Assembly: GCA_900316675.1 (NCBI GenBank)
Contig: ONDR01000015.1
Span: 1-50,814 of the forward strand
DNA length: 50,814 nt
DNA from: an uncultured Bacteroidales bacterium
GTDB taxonomy: Bacteria; Bacteroidota; Bacteroidia; Bacteroidales; UBA932
Direction of reading: 5' to 3'
Shown: positions 31,948-40,988 of the stretch, piece after piece
How positions within the stretch are numbered: the stretch's first letter is position 1
Layout: every line of letters begins with the position of its first letter
The notes under the pieces: model-generated
The model's database searches: none
Seen by the model: the letters and a program-made list of their open reading frames with translations, nothing else
What the model was told of the DNA's origin: nothing
Position numbers and translations under genes: made by a program

Positions 31948-33522
31948 ATGCTTGAAAAGATAATCATTTTGGACTGCGGTTCCCAGGTCACTACGCTGAT
32001 CGGGCGCAGACTCCGCGAAGCAGGAATCTACTGTGAAATCCAGCCTTTTCACAAGGCTATTGACTTTGACGGTTCAGTTAAAGGTGTCATTATTTCCGGC
32101 AGCCCCTGTTCTGTAAACGACGCAAACGCTCCCACCATTGACATTCCGGCAATTGAGGAACACGTACCGGTGCTTGGCATCTGCTACGGCGCTCAGTTCA
32201 TGGCAAAGCTCTTTGGCGGAGAAGTTAAGGCATCAGGCTCCAGGGAATATGGCAGGGCCCATCTTTCCATCCTTAAGAACAATCCTTTGTTCGAGGGCGT
32301 TCCCGGCGGCACCACCGTTTGGATGTCCCACGGAGACAGCATCACCGCACTTCCGGCTGACGCAGAGCTTCTGGGCAGTACAGAAAGCCTTGTAAACGCC
32401 GCATTCAGGTTCAAAGGCCGCAAGGTTTACGGCCTTCAGTTCCACCCGGAGGTTTTCCATAGCGAGGACGGCGGTCTTATGCTCTCCAACTTCTGCTACA
32501 AGGTTTGCGGATGCCAGGGCGGATGGACTGCAGAAAGCTTCATCACCAGCAGCGTAGATAGCTTACGAGAGCAGGTTGGCGACGCGAAGGTTGTGCTTGG
32601 CCTGAGCGGTGGCGTAGATTCAACAGTTGCAGCCGTGCTGCTTAACAAAGCCATCGGCCACAACCTCACCTGTATCTTCGTCAACAACGGCCTCCTTCGC
32701 AAGGGAGAGTACGACCAAGTACTTGATTCATACGAAGATATGGGCCTTAACGTCATTGGCGTAGATGCATCAGAAGAATTCCTTGGCGCACTTGCAGGCG
32801 TAAAAGAGCCGGAACAGAAAAGAAAGATAATTGGCGGTCTTTTTGTTGAGACCTTTGAGAAATATGCAAAGAGCATTGAAGGCGTGAAGTTCCTTGGCCA
32901 GGGTACCATTTACCCCGATGTCATCGAGTCCGCCGGAATTGCCGGAGTAGAGGCAAAAATCAAGTCACACCACAATGTGGGCGGGCTTCCTGAAAGGATG
33001 AACCTCAAGCTTGTAGAGCCCCTGCGCCTTCTGTTCAAGGACGAGGTCCGTCGTGTAGGACGTGCCCTTGGCATTAAGGAAGAGCTTGTGGGCAGGCATC
33101 CCTTCCCCGGTCCTTCACTTGCCATCAGGATCATTGGCGACATTACCAAAGAGAAGCTTGCCATCCTTCAGGAGGCAGACGATATCTTTATCCGCGGCCT
33201 TCGCAACTGGCGTTGCAGCGAGTTCCCTTCAGCATCCGATCCTTCCCGCAAGGCTACTAATCTTTACGATGCCATCTGGCAGGCAGGCGTTATCCTTCTG
33301 CCGGTTCAGAGCGTTGGTGTGATGGGTGATGAGCGTACCTACGAGAATGCTGTTGCGCTGCGCGCAGTGGTTTCTACTGATGCAATGACCGCCGACTGGT
33401 TCCGCTTCCCTTACGACTTCCTTGCCCAGGTGAGCAACGATATCATCCGCAAGGTCAAGGGTGTGAATAGAGTAGTTTATGATATCTCGTCTAAACCGCC
33501 GGCAACGATAGAATGGGAATAG
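31948..33522 (+). CDS. guaA: GMP synthase (glutamine-hydrolysing)
   Basis: A 524-residue two-domain enzyme converting XMP to GMP. The glutaminase domain has the nucleophile Cys79 in LGICYGAQ and the FHPEVFHSE His/Glu pair. The ATP-pyrophosphatase domain begins with [14 protein letters not shown] (PP-loop). The C-terminal dimerisation domain ends [16 protein letters not shown], as expected. A perfect 17-bp hairpin spans its stop codon. Confidence 0.97.
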   Translation: MLEKIIILDCGSQVTTLIGRRLREAGIYCEIQPFHKAIDFDGSVKGVIISGSPCSVNDANAPTIDIPAIEEHVPVLGICYGAQFMAKLFGGEVKASGSREYGRAHLSILKNNPLFEGVPGGTTVWMSHGDSITALPADAELLGSTESLVNAAFRFKGRKVYGLQFHPEVFHSEDGGLMLSNFCYKVCGCQGGWTAESFITSSVDSLREQVGDAKVVLGLSGGVDSTVAAVLLNKAIGHNLTCIFVNNGLLRKGEYDQVLDSYEDMGLNVIGVDASEEFLGALAGVKEPEQKRKIIGGLFVETFEKYAKSIEGVKFLGQGTIYPDVIESAGIAGVEAKIKSHHNVGGLPERMNLKLVEPLRLLFKDEVRRVGRALGIKEELVGRHPFPGPSLAIRIIGDITKEKLAILQEADDIFIRGLRNWRCSEFPSASDPSRKATNLYDAIWQAGVILLPVQSVGVMGDERTYENAVALRAVVSTDAMTADWFRFPYDFLAQVSNDIIRKVKGVNRVVYDISSKPPATIEWE

Positions 33523-33541
33523 ACATTCCCATTCTATCGTT
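33504..33541 (+). terminator. Perfect 17-bp hairpin spanning the guaA stop codon
   Basis: AACGATAGAATGGGAAT (33504-33520) is followed by AGAC and its exact reverse complement (33525-33541). The left arm encodes the last residues of GuaA, and the TAG stop (33520-33522) opens the loop. No T-run follows, so it may protect the mRNA 3' end rather than act as a classical terminator. Confidence 0.6.
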
Positions 33542-33587
33542 ACCGAGAATCCAATACTGGGGGATACGGCCCCCTGGTATAAAAAGG

Positions 33588-33615
33588 AAAGAGAGGCTGT
33601 TACCAGCCTCTCTTT
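33588..33615. terminator. Bidirectional terminator between guaA and the dehydrogenase gene
   Basis: AAAGAGAGGCTG (33588-33599) pairs with CAGCCTCTCTTT (33604-33615) over a four-base loop. The dehydrogenase stop codon lies within it. Just before, GGGGGATACGGCCCCC belongs to the dispersed element also seen near 23850. Confidence 0.85.
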
Positions 33616-34526
33616 ATGTTTTCTGCCATCTCGTGGGCCAGGCGGCCACGAGCTTCGACCGACTGCCAGGCAGTGTGGGGCGTTAGGCTGACGCGCTCCG
33701 GGAAGCGGGTGTGCATCAGGGGGCTGTCGGCCGGAAGAGGTTCCTTCACATAAACATCCAGACCGACGCCTGCAATCACCTCATTATCAATTGCTTTAGC
33801 AAGATCATCCTCAAGAGCGATGCCGCCGCGGCCGGTATTTACAAGCACCGCCGTAGGCTTCATAAGCTTCATCTTCTCGTAGTCGATAAGACCGGCCGTA
33901 CGGTTGTTGTACGGAGCGTTGATACTTACCACATCAGCCTCTTTAAGAAGCTCTTCAATGCTAAGGCTGGGATAGTCCGTGCAATGGGAAGTGCCTGAGG
34001 TAGAATAATATACCACGCGCATGCCGAAGGCCTCGGCCACCTTTGCTACCTGACGGCCGATAGCTCCCATGCCGATGATACCTATGGTCTTGCCACGGAG
34101 CTCAAGGAAGGGGTTCTCAGGATCAGTATGCACGCTGCCGCGGGAATAAACGCCGTCGAAGACCTTCTTCCTATAGTAATACGTATGCCCCATAAGGGTA
34201 AGAATATGCATCCAAGTAGTCTGGACCACAGAATCCGTAGAGTAGCCTGCCACATTGCGAACCTTCACTCCCCTGCGCTCGCAGGCCTCGACATCGATAT
34301 TGTTGATGCCGGTTCCGGCCTCGCATACCAGCTTCAGTTTGGGGGCGGCGTCAAGGAATTCATCGTTCACGATAATCTTGTTGACGATGGCAACGTCGCA
34401 GTCGGCCGCACGCTGGCGGGCTTCTTCTGCCGTGGAAGATTCATAGCATACAAACTCTCCCAGAGCGGCAATCTCTGTCATAGGGGTGTCGCCCATGGTA
34501 AGGGCATCAAGGAATACTATCTTCAT
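33600..34526 (-). CDS. D-2-hydroxyacid dehydrogenase (NAD-dependent)
   Basis: A 308-residue oxidoreductase interconverting a 2-keto acid and a D-2-hydroxy acid. The Rossmann motif GKTIGIIGMGAIGRQVAKVAEAFG is at about 144-167. Active-site arginine lies in NTGRGG and the histidine in LTPHTAW. The substrate is uncertain: glycerate/hydroxypyruvate-type members look similar. Its start overlaps the murF stop (TAATG), making it the last gene of the tgt operon. Confidence 0.88.
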   Translation of the reverse strand: MKIVFLDALTMGDTPMTEIAALGEFVCYESSTAEEARQRAADCDVAIVNKIIVNDEFLDAAPKLKLVCEAGTGINNIDVEACERRGVKVRNVAGYSTDSVVQTTWMHILTLMGHTYYYRKKVFDGVYSRGSVHTDPENPFLELRGKTIGIIGMGAIGRQVAKVAEAFGMRVVYYSTSGTSHCTDYPSLSIEELLKEADVVSINAPYNNRTAGLIDYEKMKLMKPTAVLVNTGRGGIALEDDLAKAIDNEVIAGVGLDVYVKEPLPADSPLMHTRFPERVSLTPHTAWQSVEARGRLAHEMAENIKRGW

Positions 34527-35893
34527 TATAATACAGGTATTACTTTTTCCATTTCCTGGCTGCGGGAGCCCTTTACAAGCACTACTGCCCCCTTGACAGG
34601 ATTACTCTTAAGATAATCGGCAAGAACGGCGGAAGTTGTAAACCACAGCAGGCCGTCCTTAACAGGCTTAGCCTCAACAGGAGCAGCTCCGTAGACCTTT
34701 TCAATTGCCTTAGAGAACTCTTCGCCAACGAGATATACTTCCTGAAGGGACTTAACCGCCTCCAGAACCTCTACATGGGCATCAAGTGAAATAACGCCAA
34801 GCTCGCCCATCTGGCCAAGCATAACCGCCTTGCGCGGAGCATTGATATTAGCAAAGCTCTCAAGGGCCACAGCCATGCTTGAGGGGTTGGCATTGTAGGC
34901 ATCCACAACAAGCGTATTATTCTCTGTATGAACCATTTGCGAGCGTTTGTTGGCAGGCTCGTAATCGGCTATTGCAGCCATTGCATCCTCTAGGGTTACG
35001 CCAAAATGCAGGCCTATTGCAATGGCGGCAAGAGCGTTGGTAGCGTTATATGTACCGACCAGCTTGGATTCCAGAACCGGCAGATTCTCTGACTCCCCTT
35101 CCCCGCATATGTCTTCCGGGATGGCGATGCGCATGAAAGGATGCTTTTCGTCCGAAGGCAAAACAATTGAGTTCCAATAATTTACGCCATAAGGAACGAT
35201 AGACAGATTAGGTCTTTGAGAGGCCATTTCCGCCAGCACTGCATCGTCCGCATTAAGGAAGATGGTACCGCCTTTTTCTGCCACAAAGTCATAAAGTGCG
35301 CCTTTTGCGGCCTTTACTCCCTCGAAGCTGCCGAAGCCAAGGATGTGGGCACGTCCTACATTGGTGATGAGGCCGAAATCCGGCGCGCTAACCTTTACCA
35401 GCTTCTGGATGTCGTCCGGGTGGCTGGCACCCATCTCTACAACGGCAATCTCTACGTCCTGTCCCATTCCAAGTATGGTAAGAGGCACGCCAATGTCGTT
35501 GTTAAGATTGCCGGCGGTAGCCGCAACACGGAACTTCTTTGACAGTACTTCACGAATCAGTTCCTTGGTTGTAGTCTTGCCGTTAGTTCCGGTCAAACCA
35601 ATGACAGTCAAGTGTTTATCCGGACCGAAGATATTGTCCCTGTGATATCTTGCAAGCTTCTGCAGGACGTCCAGGGTATCATCGACCAGAATGTAGGCAT
35701 CGCCTTTCAATGAAGGGTCGGAGACAACGGCCTTGGCAGCGCCGGCCTCAACAGCCTTGGCGGCATAGGCATTGCCGTCGAAATTCTCTCCCTTAAGGGC
35801 AAAGAACAGCTCCCCACCCTTTATTGCACGGCTGTCAGTAGAAACACGACCGCCGCACTTCAAATATACCTTATATAGTTCTTCAATACTCAT
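34526..35893 (-). CDS. murF: UDP-N-acetylmuramoyl-tripeptide--D-alanyl-D-alanine ligase
   Basis: A 455-residue ATP-dependent ligase that completes the peptidoglycan pentapeptide precursor. The P-loop is VIGLTGTNGKTTTKEL (about 110-125). The VEMGASHPDDI and TNVGRAHILGFGS blocks and the C-terminal DAYNANPSSM motif are characteristic of MurF. It sits three bases after dut and overlaps the dehydrogenase gene. Confidence 0.96.
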   Translation of the reverse strand: MSIEELYKVYLKCGGRVSTDSRAIKGGELFFALKGENFDGNAYAAKAVEAGAAKAVVSDPSLKGDAYILVDDTLDVLQKLARYHRDNIFGPDKHLTVIGLTGTNGKTTTKELIREVLSKKFRVAATAGNLNNDIGVPLTILGMGQDVEIAVVEMGASHPDDIQKLVKVSAPDFGLITNVGRAHILGFGSFEGVKAAKGALYDFVAEKGGTIFLNADDAVLAEMASQRPNLSIVPYGVNYWNSIVLPSDEKHPFMRIAIPEDICGEGESENLPVLESKLVGTYNATNALAAIAIGLHFGVTLEDAMAAIADYEPANKRSQMVHTENNTLVVDAYNANPSSMAVALESFANINAPRKAVMLGQMGELGVISLDAHVEVLEAVKSLQEVYLVGEEFSKAIEKVYGAAPVEAKPVKDGLLWFTTSAVLADYLKSNPVKGAVVLVKGSRSQEMEKVIPVL

Positions 35894-35896
35894 AAT

Positions 35897-36331
35897 CTAC
35901 TTCTTTCCGGTACTGCCGAATCCGCCTTCGCCGCGGTCGGTCTCGTCCAAAACTTCTACCTGCTCCCACTGAATCTGCTCGTGGCGGGCAACAACCATCT
36001 GTGCGATACGCTCACCATCCTCGACCAGGAAGGGCTCCTGCGAAAGGTTTACCAAAATGACCTTAATCTCCCCGCGGTAATCGGCATCAATAGTGCCGGG
36101 AGAATTGAGTACGGTAATGCCTTTCTTGGCAGCAAGGCCGCTACGGGGACGCACCTGGGCCTCATAGCCCTCGGGCAAAGAGATGAAAAGGCCTGTAGGA
36201 ACAAGAACTCTCTGGAGCGAACCCAGCACTATGGGCTCGTCAAGATTAGCCCTAAGATCCAAACCTGCAGACAGGCTCGTAGCATACTCAGGAAGGGCAT
36301 GCCGCGACTTATTAATAACCTTAACTTTCAT
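35897..36331 (-). CDS. dut: dUTP diphosphatase
   Basis: A 144-residue trimeric dUTPase hydrolysing dUTP to dUMP. All five motifs are visible: [44 protein letters not shown] and the flexible C-terminal GGFGSTGK. It lies between lptG (eight-base gap) and murF. Confidence 0.97.
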   Translation of the reverse strand: MKVKVINKSRHALPEYATSLSAGLDLRANLDEPIVLGSLQRVLVPTGLFISLPEGYEAQVRPRSGLAAKKGITVLNSPGTIDADYRGEIKVILVNLSQEPFLVEDGERIAQMVVARHEQIQWEQVEVLDETDRGEGGFGSTGKK

Positions 36332-36339
36332 ATTATCAA

Positions 36340-37434
36340 TTATTTAGGAGCAATCTTATACAGCACGGCCGCTATTATCGCATACAAGATATTAGGCAGC
36401 CATATCGCCAGGCCGGACGGCATGGAATCCGTAAACACGAACATCTCGCTGAACCTCATGAACAGGATGTACGAGAAGCTTAACGCAATGCCGGTTGCAA
36501 GGTTCCAACCCAGGCCTCCCCTCTTCTTCTTGGAAGACAGGGACACACCCATTATGGTAAGGATGAAGGCAGAGAAAGGAAGCGCAAAGCGGTTATGGTA
36601 CTCTATGTTGGAGTATTTTATGTCAGGGTCTCCCCTCATCTTCTGTTTGGCGATTAGGTCGTTCAGCTGGTCCTGTGGCAGGTCCTGAACAGAATTGGAC
36701 CTTCTGTAGAAGTCCTCGATCGAAAGGCTGATAGCGGTATCGATACGCTCCCTCAGATATACCCGGTCATGCAGTTGGCCCTTGTTCATTTCACGAACGA
36801 AGACCTTCTTAAGTATCCATTTGTGGCTAAGGCTGTCCCAGGCTGCAGTCTCTGCAGAAATCTTGGTCTTCATATCCTTGCCGTCTATCTGCTTAAGGGT
36901 GAACTTGTAAGCCGTATTGTTCCACTTGCTGAAGCTCTGCACATATACGTACTCACCAGGATTAATCTGATAGTGGACGTTCTCCGATGCAAGCGCGTTC
37001 CTCTTTTTTACATAGCTGTTTTCAAACTCATGCCGGACCGCATTCGCCCGTGGGATGACCCACAGGTTAAGGCTAAGGGACAGCAGGGCTATCACAGTGG
37101 CGGAAAAGATATATGGAACCATCATCCTGTGGAAACTTACTCCGCAGGAAAGAATGGCCACGATCTCCGAGTTGGCCGCCATTCTGGACGTGAAAAAGAT
37201 TACCGTTATGAACACGAACAGCGGACTGAACATGTTCATGTAGTAAGGTATGAAATTGAGGTAATAGTCGAACAGAATAGCCTGCAGGGGCGCTTTTTTC
37301 TGAACGAAGTCGTCTACCTTCTCACTCAGGTCAAAAATAATGATGATACCTATGATAAGGAGCAGCGCCACAAAGAAAGTTCCCATGAACTTCTTTGTGA
37401 TGTATACGTCCAGTTTTTTAGGTCTCCAATTCAT
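36340..37434 (-). CDS. LptG/LptF-family lipopolysaccharide transport permease
   Basis: A 364-residue inner-membrane protein of the YjgP/YjgQ family, which with LptB extracts LPS from the inner membrane. It has three N-terminal helices ([17 protein letters not shown], a second near 60-78, a third near 100-125), a large periplasmic beta-rich domain (about 130-280) and three C-terminal helices ([19 protein letters not shown] onwards). Bacteroidota often encode a single gene of this family beside tgt, as here; LptF and LptG cannot be told apart. Confidence 0.88.
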   Translation of the reverse strand: MNWRPKKLDVYITKKFMGTFFVALLLIIGIIIIFDLSEKVDDFVQKKAPLQAILFDYYLNFIPYYMNMFSPLFVFITVIFFTSRMAANSEIVAILSCGVSFHRMMVPYIFSATVIALLSLSLNLWVIPRANAVRHEFENSYVKKRNALASENVHYQINPGEYVYVQSFSKWNNTAYKFTLKQIDGKDMKTKISAETAAWDSLSHKWILKKVFVREMNKGQLHDRVYLRERIDTAISLSIEDFYRRSNSVQDLPQDQLNDLIAKQKMRGDPDIKYSNIEYHNRFALPFSAFILTIMGVSLSSKKKRGGLGWNLATGIALSFSYILFMRFSEMFVFTDSMPSGLAIWLPNILYAIIAAVLYKIAPK

Positions 37435-37447
37435 AAGTATCTGTATC

Positions 37448-38590
37448 TTAGAGTCTTGTCATAAGTCCCGGCATAACTGAATCTTTCCAGGCCGTAAAGT
37501 CTCCTGCTGCGATGTGGGCGCGGGCCTGCCTTACCAGTTCAAGGTAGAAGGCAAGGTTGTGTTCACTAGCAAGCATGGCTGCAAACATTTCCCCGGCGAT
37601 GAAAAGATGCCTTAAATAGGCCCTGGTGTAGTGCGTGTCCACAAATGACGTGCCGTCCGGGTCGATGGGACTGAAGTCGTCCTGCCACTTTTTGTTGCGC
37701 ATGTTCATCATACCCTTCCAGGTAAAAAGCATGCCGTTACGGGCATTGCGGGTAGGCATTACGCAGTCGAACATATCCACGCCGCGGGCTATTCCTTCCA
37801 GTATGTTGGCCGGAGTACCCACACCCATAAGGTAACGTGGCTTGTCCTGCGGCAGCAAGGGACAGGTGAATTCCAGCATCTCGTACATTTTCTCTGTTGG
37901 CTCTCCTACCGCCAGGCCGCCGATTGCATAGCCGCCACGGTTGGCATTGTCAAGAGTAAGGGCATGTTCTACCGCCTGACGGCGAAGTTCCGGATACACG
38001 CAGCCCTGGATAATGGGGAACATGGTCTGACTGTAGCCGTAAAGGGGCTCTGTTTCGTCGAACCGCTTTGCATAGCGCTCCAGCCACGATTGAGTCAGTT
38101 TGAGCGACTTTTCTGCATATCGGAAATCAGCGTCTCCGGGGCAGCATTCGTCAAAGGCCATGATAATATCCGCACCGATGGTTCTTTGCACATCGACATT
38201 ATTCTCCGGGGTGAAGGTGTGCCGCGAACCGTCGATATGGGAAGAGAATGTGCAGCCGTCCGGCGTCAGTTTGCGGATGCCGGTAAGCGAAAAAACCTGG
38301 AAACCGCCGCTGTCCGTGAGGATGGGTCTGTCCCAGCCGATGAACTTGTGCAGGCCGCCTGCCTTGTTGAGTATGTCCAGACCGGGGCGCAGGTACAGAT
38401 GATACGTGTTGCCAAGTATGATCTGTGCCCCGATATCTTCTTTCAGGTCACGGTGATACACACCTTTTACAGAGCCTACGGTGCCCACCGGCATGAAGAT
38501 AGGAGTCTCTATCTGACCGTGATCTGTAGTAAGTATTCCGCAACGTGCAGAACTGTTTATGTCTCTGGCAGTTACCTTGAATCTGGACAT
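37448..38590 (-). CDS. tgt: Queuine/preQ1 tRNA-ribosyltransferase
   Basis: A 380-residue enzyme exchanging guanine-34 for preQ1 in tRNAs with GUN anticodons. TDSGGFQVFSLTGIRKL and the nucleophile region FDCVMPTRNARNG are intact. Start ATG 38590 (MSRFKVTARD) is preferred: the frame is open to 38719 but that part is promoter DNA. The CxCxxC zinc site expected before the YSRAYLRHL block is absent: the segment reads PIDPDGTSFVDTHYTRAYLRHL. The downstream His (SEHNLAFY) remains. It heads the tgt-lptG-dut-murF-dehydrogenase operon. Confidence 0.95.
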   Translation of the reverse strand: MSRFKVTARDINSSARCGILTTDHGQIETPIFMPVGTVGSVKGVYHRDLKEDIGAQIILGNTYHLYLRPGLDILNKAGGLHKFIGWDRPILTDSGGFQVFSLTGIRKLTPDGCTFSSHIDGSRHTFTPENNVDVQRTIGADIIMAFDECCPGDADFRYAEKSLKLTQSWLERYAKRFDETEPLYGYSQTMFPIIQGCVYPELRRQAVEHALTLDNANRGGYAIGGLAVGEPTEKMYEMLEFTCPLLPQDKPRYLMGVGTPANILEGIARGVDMFDCVMPTRNARNGMLFTWKGMMNMRNKKWQDDFSPIDPDGTSFVDTHYTRAYLRHLFIAGEMFAAMLASEHNLAFYLELVRQARAHIAAGDFTAWKDSVMPGLMTRL

Positions 38591-38610
38591 GGTACATTTA
38601 AAATAACTGT

Positions 38611-38618
38611 CAAAGATA
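38611..38618 (-). promoter_or_regulatory. -7 box (TATCTTTG) for the tgt operon
   Basis: On the minus strand TATCTTTG (38618-38611) lies 21 bases before the tgt ATG. No TTG is seen at the right distance. Confidence 0.5.
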
Positions 38619-38640
38619 GTCATTTTACAAGAAATTTTCC

Positions 38641-38663
38641 TATTTTTGTATGGTTTAACCATA
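38641..38663 (+). promoter_or_regulatory. -7 box and palindromic operator for the nucleoside permease
   Basis: TATTTTTG (38641-38648) fits TAnnTTTG. It is followed immediately by TATGGTTTAACCATA (38649-38663), a perfect 15-base palindrome with a single central base, lying where transcription should start. A repressor bound there would block the permease gene. Confidence 0.5.
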
Positions 38664-38687
38664 GAATAACTGAAACATTTTTCCAAT

Positions 38688-39917
38688 ATGAAAAACAAAT
38701 CTCTGACAATCCGCCTCATCGTGATGAATTTCCTTCAGTACGCGGCCTGGGGTTCCTGGCTCATTTCCCTTGGAGCCTACCTTCAACGCGTACTTGGATT
38801 CGATTCTCTTGAGGTTGCCAGCTTCTATGCACTCCAGGGCATTGCATCCCTGTTTATGCCTGCCCTCCTGGGTATCGTAGCAGACAAATTCCTTCCGGCA
38901 CAGAAAACACTCGGTCTGTCCCATATAATCTGCGCCGCCTTCCTCATCGCGGCCTCATTTCAGACCACATACTCCAGCATTTATCCGCTTATGCTGGGCG
39001 CCGTATGTTTTTATATGCCAACGATTTCCCTGTCAAACACAGTGGCGTTCAACGCTCTTACAAAGGCCGGAATGGATACGGTCAAAGACTTCCCTCCTAT
39101 CAGGGTGTTCGGAACCATCGGCTTTATATGTGCAATGTGGGTAGTTGACCTTACCGGGTTCAACATCACCAACAAGCAGCTCTGGCTCTCCGCCGGAATC
39201 AGTATCATCCTTGGCCTGTACAGCTTTACACTTCCCGCATGCTCTATAAACAAGGGCAAAGGCGGCTCTCTTGTAGAGAAACTGGGTCTCAAGGCGTTCA
39301 GCCTCTTCAAACAGAAGAAAATGGCCATCTTCTTCATTTTCTCCATGCTCCTTGGAATGGCCCTTCAGATTACCAATACCTTTGCCGATGGTTACATCAA
39401 AGGCTTCAAGGACATGCCGGAGTATGCAGACAACTTCTTCGCACAGCACTCTACAATGCTTATTTCCCTGAGCCAGATATCAGAAACCCTGTGTATCCTG
39501 CTTATACCTTTCTTCCTCAAGAAGTTCGGAATCAAGAAGGTAATGCTCATCTCTATGTTCGCCTGGGTATTCAGGTTCGGCTTCCTTGGAACGGGAGATC
39601 CCGGTGCAGGTGTTTGGATGTTCTTCCTGTCGATGATTGTTTACGGCGTCGCCTTCGACTTCTTCAACATTTCCGGAGCGCTCTTCGTAGAGCAGGAGAC
39701 AGACAAATCCATCAGCGCAAGCGCACAGGGCGTTTTCATGCTCATGACCAACGGTCTTGGCGCATTCATAGGCTCTTACCTTGCAGGTATGGTTGTCAAG
39801 AATATCGGCTGGCCTGACTCCTGGTTCGTATTCGCAGGATACGCCCTTGTAGTTGGCATCGCCTTCATGTTCCTGTTCAAGAACCCTAACATCAAGGTAT
39901 CGGAAATCAAGCATTAA
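38688..39917 (+). CDS. Nucleoside permease, MFS (NupG-like)
   Basis: A 409-residue transporter with about 12 membrane helices. The start (IRLIVMNFLQYAAWGSWLISLGAYL) and the PTISLSNTVAFNAL segment in the first half are typical of the nucleoside:H+ symporter group. The DFFNISGALFVEQET stretch and C-terminal NGLGAFIGSYLAG agree. It would import nucleosides for the salvage enzymes encoded elsewhere in the window (udk, cdd). It converges with the zinc-ribbon gene, eight bases apart. Confidence 0.85.
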   Translation: MKNKSLTIRLIVMNFLQYAAWGSWLISLGAYLQRVLGFDSLEVASFYALQGIASLFMPALLGIVADKFLPAQKTLGLSHIICAAFLIAASFQTTYSSIYPLMLGAVCFYMPTISLSNTVAFNALTKAGMDTVKDFPPIRVFGTIGFICAMWVVDLTGFNITNKQLWLSAGISIILGLYSFTLPACSINKGKGGSLVEKLGLKAFSLFKQKKMAIFFIFSMLLGMALQITNTFADGYIKGFKDMPEYADNFFAQHSTMLISLSQISETLCILLIPFFLKKFGIKKVMLISMFAWVFRFGFLGTGDPGAGVWMFFLSMIVYGVAFDFFNISGALFVEQETDKSISASAQGVFMLMTNGLGAFIGSYLAGMVVKNIGWPDSWFVFAGYALVVGIAFMFLFKNPNIKVSEIKH

Positions 39918-39925
39918 GCCACCGT

Positions 39926-40336
39926 CTACTTTGGTATATCCAGCACTCGTTCCAGACGGAATATCCTTGTTGATGAAACATTGTAGCGGATATCAAAGCA
40001 CATTTGGACCTGGCTTCGCCCGATATGCACGTTGAAAGTGTTGTAAAGCGGATTGAATCCCATCAGCAAGAGGGACGGTAAATCCAAAGTTGACACTTTG
40101 GCGTCTACAAGACTATTCAGGATACTGTAATTCCTGTCCAGAATATGACCCACGCGTATTTTCAAGTTTCTTGAATGCGCGTGGGTTTTGTTATGATACC
40201 TGTTCTTGCAGGATTTGCAGCAAAACTTGCGGTCCGGACGGCCGTATGGCATTTCTGTGCCGCATTCAAGGCAATTAGGCTTGTGTCTTTTATTCTCTTC
40301 CAGGTCAATCAAGACCTTATAATTATCTTCTCCCAT
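39926..40336 (-). CDS. Small zinc-ribbon protein
   Basis: A 136-residue protein. Residues 18-42 contain a four-cysteine zinc ribbon (CLECGTEMPYGRPDRKFCCKSC) like those of short Zn-ribbon/DUF2116 proteins, followed by a basic segment and a C-terminal domain of unknown fold with MGFNPLYNTF. Start ATG 40336 is chosen over the open frame to 40453 because the extra part is intergenic in character. The function is unknown; nucleic-acid binding is plausible. A strong hairpin is embedded in the gene at 40149-40185. Confidence 0.7.
   Translation of the reverse strand: MGEDNYKVLIDLEENKRHKPNCLECGTEMPYGRPDRKFCCKSCKNRYHNKTHAHSRNLKIRVGHILDRNYSILNSLVDAKVSTLDLPSLLLMGFNPLYNTFNVHIGRSQVQMCFDIRYNVSSTRIFRLERVLDIPK
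40149..40189 (+). terminator. Terminator-like hairpin inside the zinc-ribbon gene
   Basis: CCCACGCG (40149-40156) pairs with CGCGTGGG and the stem continues through ATT/AAT and CAAG/CTTG with a two-base bulge, ending at 40185 and followed by TTTTG on the + strand. It is 230 bases past the permease stop and on its sense strand, so it could be the permease terminator placed antisense within the neighbouring gene. Confidence 0.5.
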
Positions 40337-40429
40337 AGTCGGAATAGTGTTAATTAACAGATATCTGACCCTAATGTATGCGGCTTCCCGCAAATAAACA
40401 ACGATAGTAAAGGGACCGCCTGCAAATAA

Positions 40430-40535
40430 TTTCACAAATCTTAACAAAGTCACGATTTTGCAAGTTTTTCTGCAAAATGGCTTTTCATGCCCGTAAAGTA
40501 AAGATTTGCGAAAAGTTTGGTAAAGATTTGTGAAT
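40430..40535. promoter_or_regulatory. Cluster of GTwAAgATTTgtGAAa motifs upstream of ssb
   Basis: One inverted copy GTTAAGATTTGTGAAA (minus strand, 40445-40430) and two direct copies GTAAAGATTTGCGAAA (40498-40513) and GTAAAGATTTGTGAAT (40520-40535), the latter with starts 22 bases apart. Between them ATTTTGCA/TGCAAAAT (40455-40462, 40471-40478) forms an eight-bp inverted repeat. The pattern matches the tandem pair upstream of dprA at 4769-4805. Confidence 0.5.
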
Positions 40536-40625
40536 GCAGTTTAAAGCAAACTTTTCCCGCTTTACTTTGCCCTCGGACCCGCGGAAAGACGCGGCAATGT
40601 TAAACTTTTAATTCGTTTCTATTTT

Positions 40626-40976
40626 ATGGATCAGTTCAACAAAATCGAGATTCAGGGCATGGTCGGCGCCGTAAGAGTAACCAATTTCACAGACGGATCA
40701 CTGGCCAACATTTCAGTGGCCACCAACTACCTGCACAGGACGCGTGACAACCAGGCCACAGTAGAGACCACGTGGTTCAATGTACTTGGCAGGATTGGCA
40801 GGGCAATAGAGAAAGCGGATTCTGTCGCAAAAGGAGATGCCGTACATATCATCGGGCGCGTAAGGACCAAAACTTTCACTGACAGTGAGGGTAACGAACG
40901 TCTCCTGAACGACGTAATTGCCTCCAAAATCGAAAGAATCGACACTGACGTTCCGCTTCAATGCGGAGTGCTGTAA
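40626..40976 (+). CDS. ssb: Single-stranded DNA-binding protein, short form
   Basis: A 116-residue protein with an OB-fold: IEIQGMVGAVRVTNF, FSVATNY-type strand (ISVATNYL), TWFNVLGR and the KGDAVHIIGRVRTKTFTDSEGNE strand pair. Main chromosomal SSBs end in an acidic tail with DDIPF that recruits repair proteins. This one stops right after the OB-fold at VPLQCGVL, so it should bind ssDNA without that docking site. It is 12 bases upstream of the fimbrial OmpA-domain gene, giving a puzzling operon partner, and its upstream region is full of repeated motifs. Confidence 0.88.
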   Translation: MDQFNKIEIQGMVGAVRVTNFTDGSLANISVATNYLHRTRDNQATVETTWFNVLGRIGRAIEKADSVAKGDAVHIIGRVRTKTFTDSEGNERLLNDVIASKIERIDTDVPLQCGVL

Positions 40977-40988
40977 ACCCTTCCGCAC

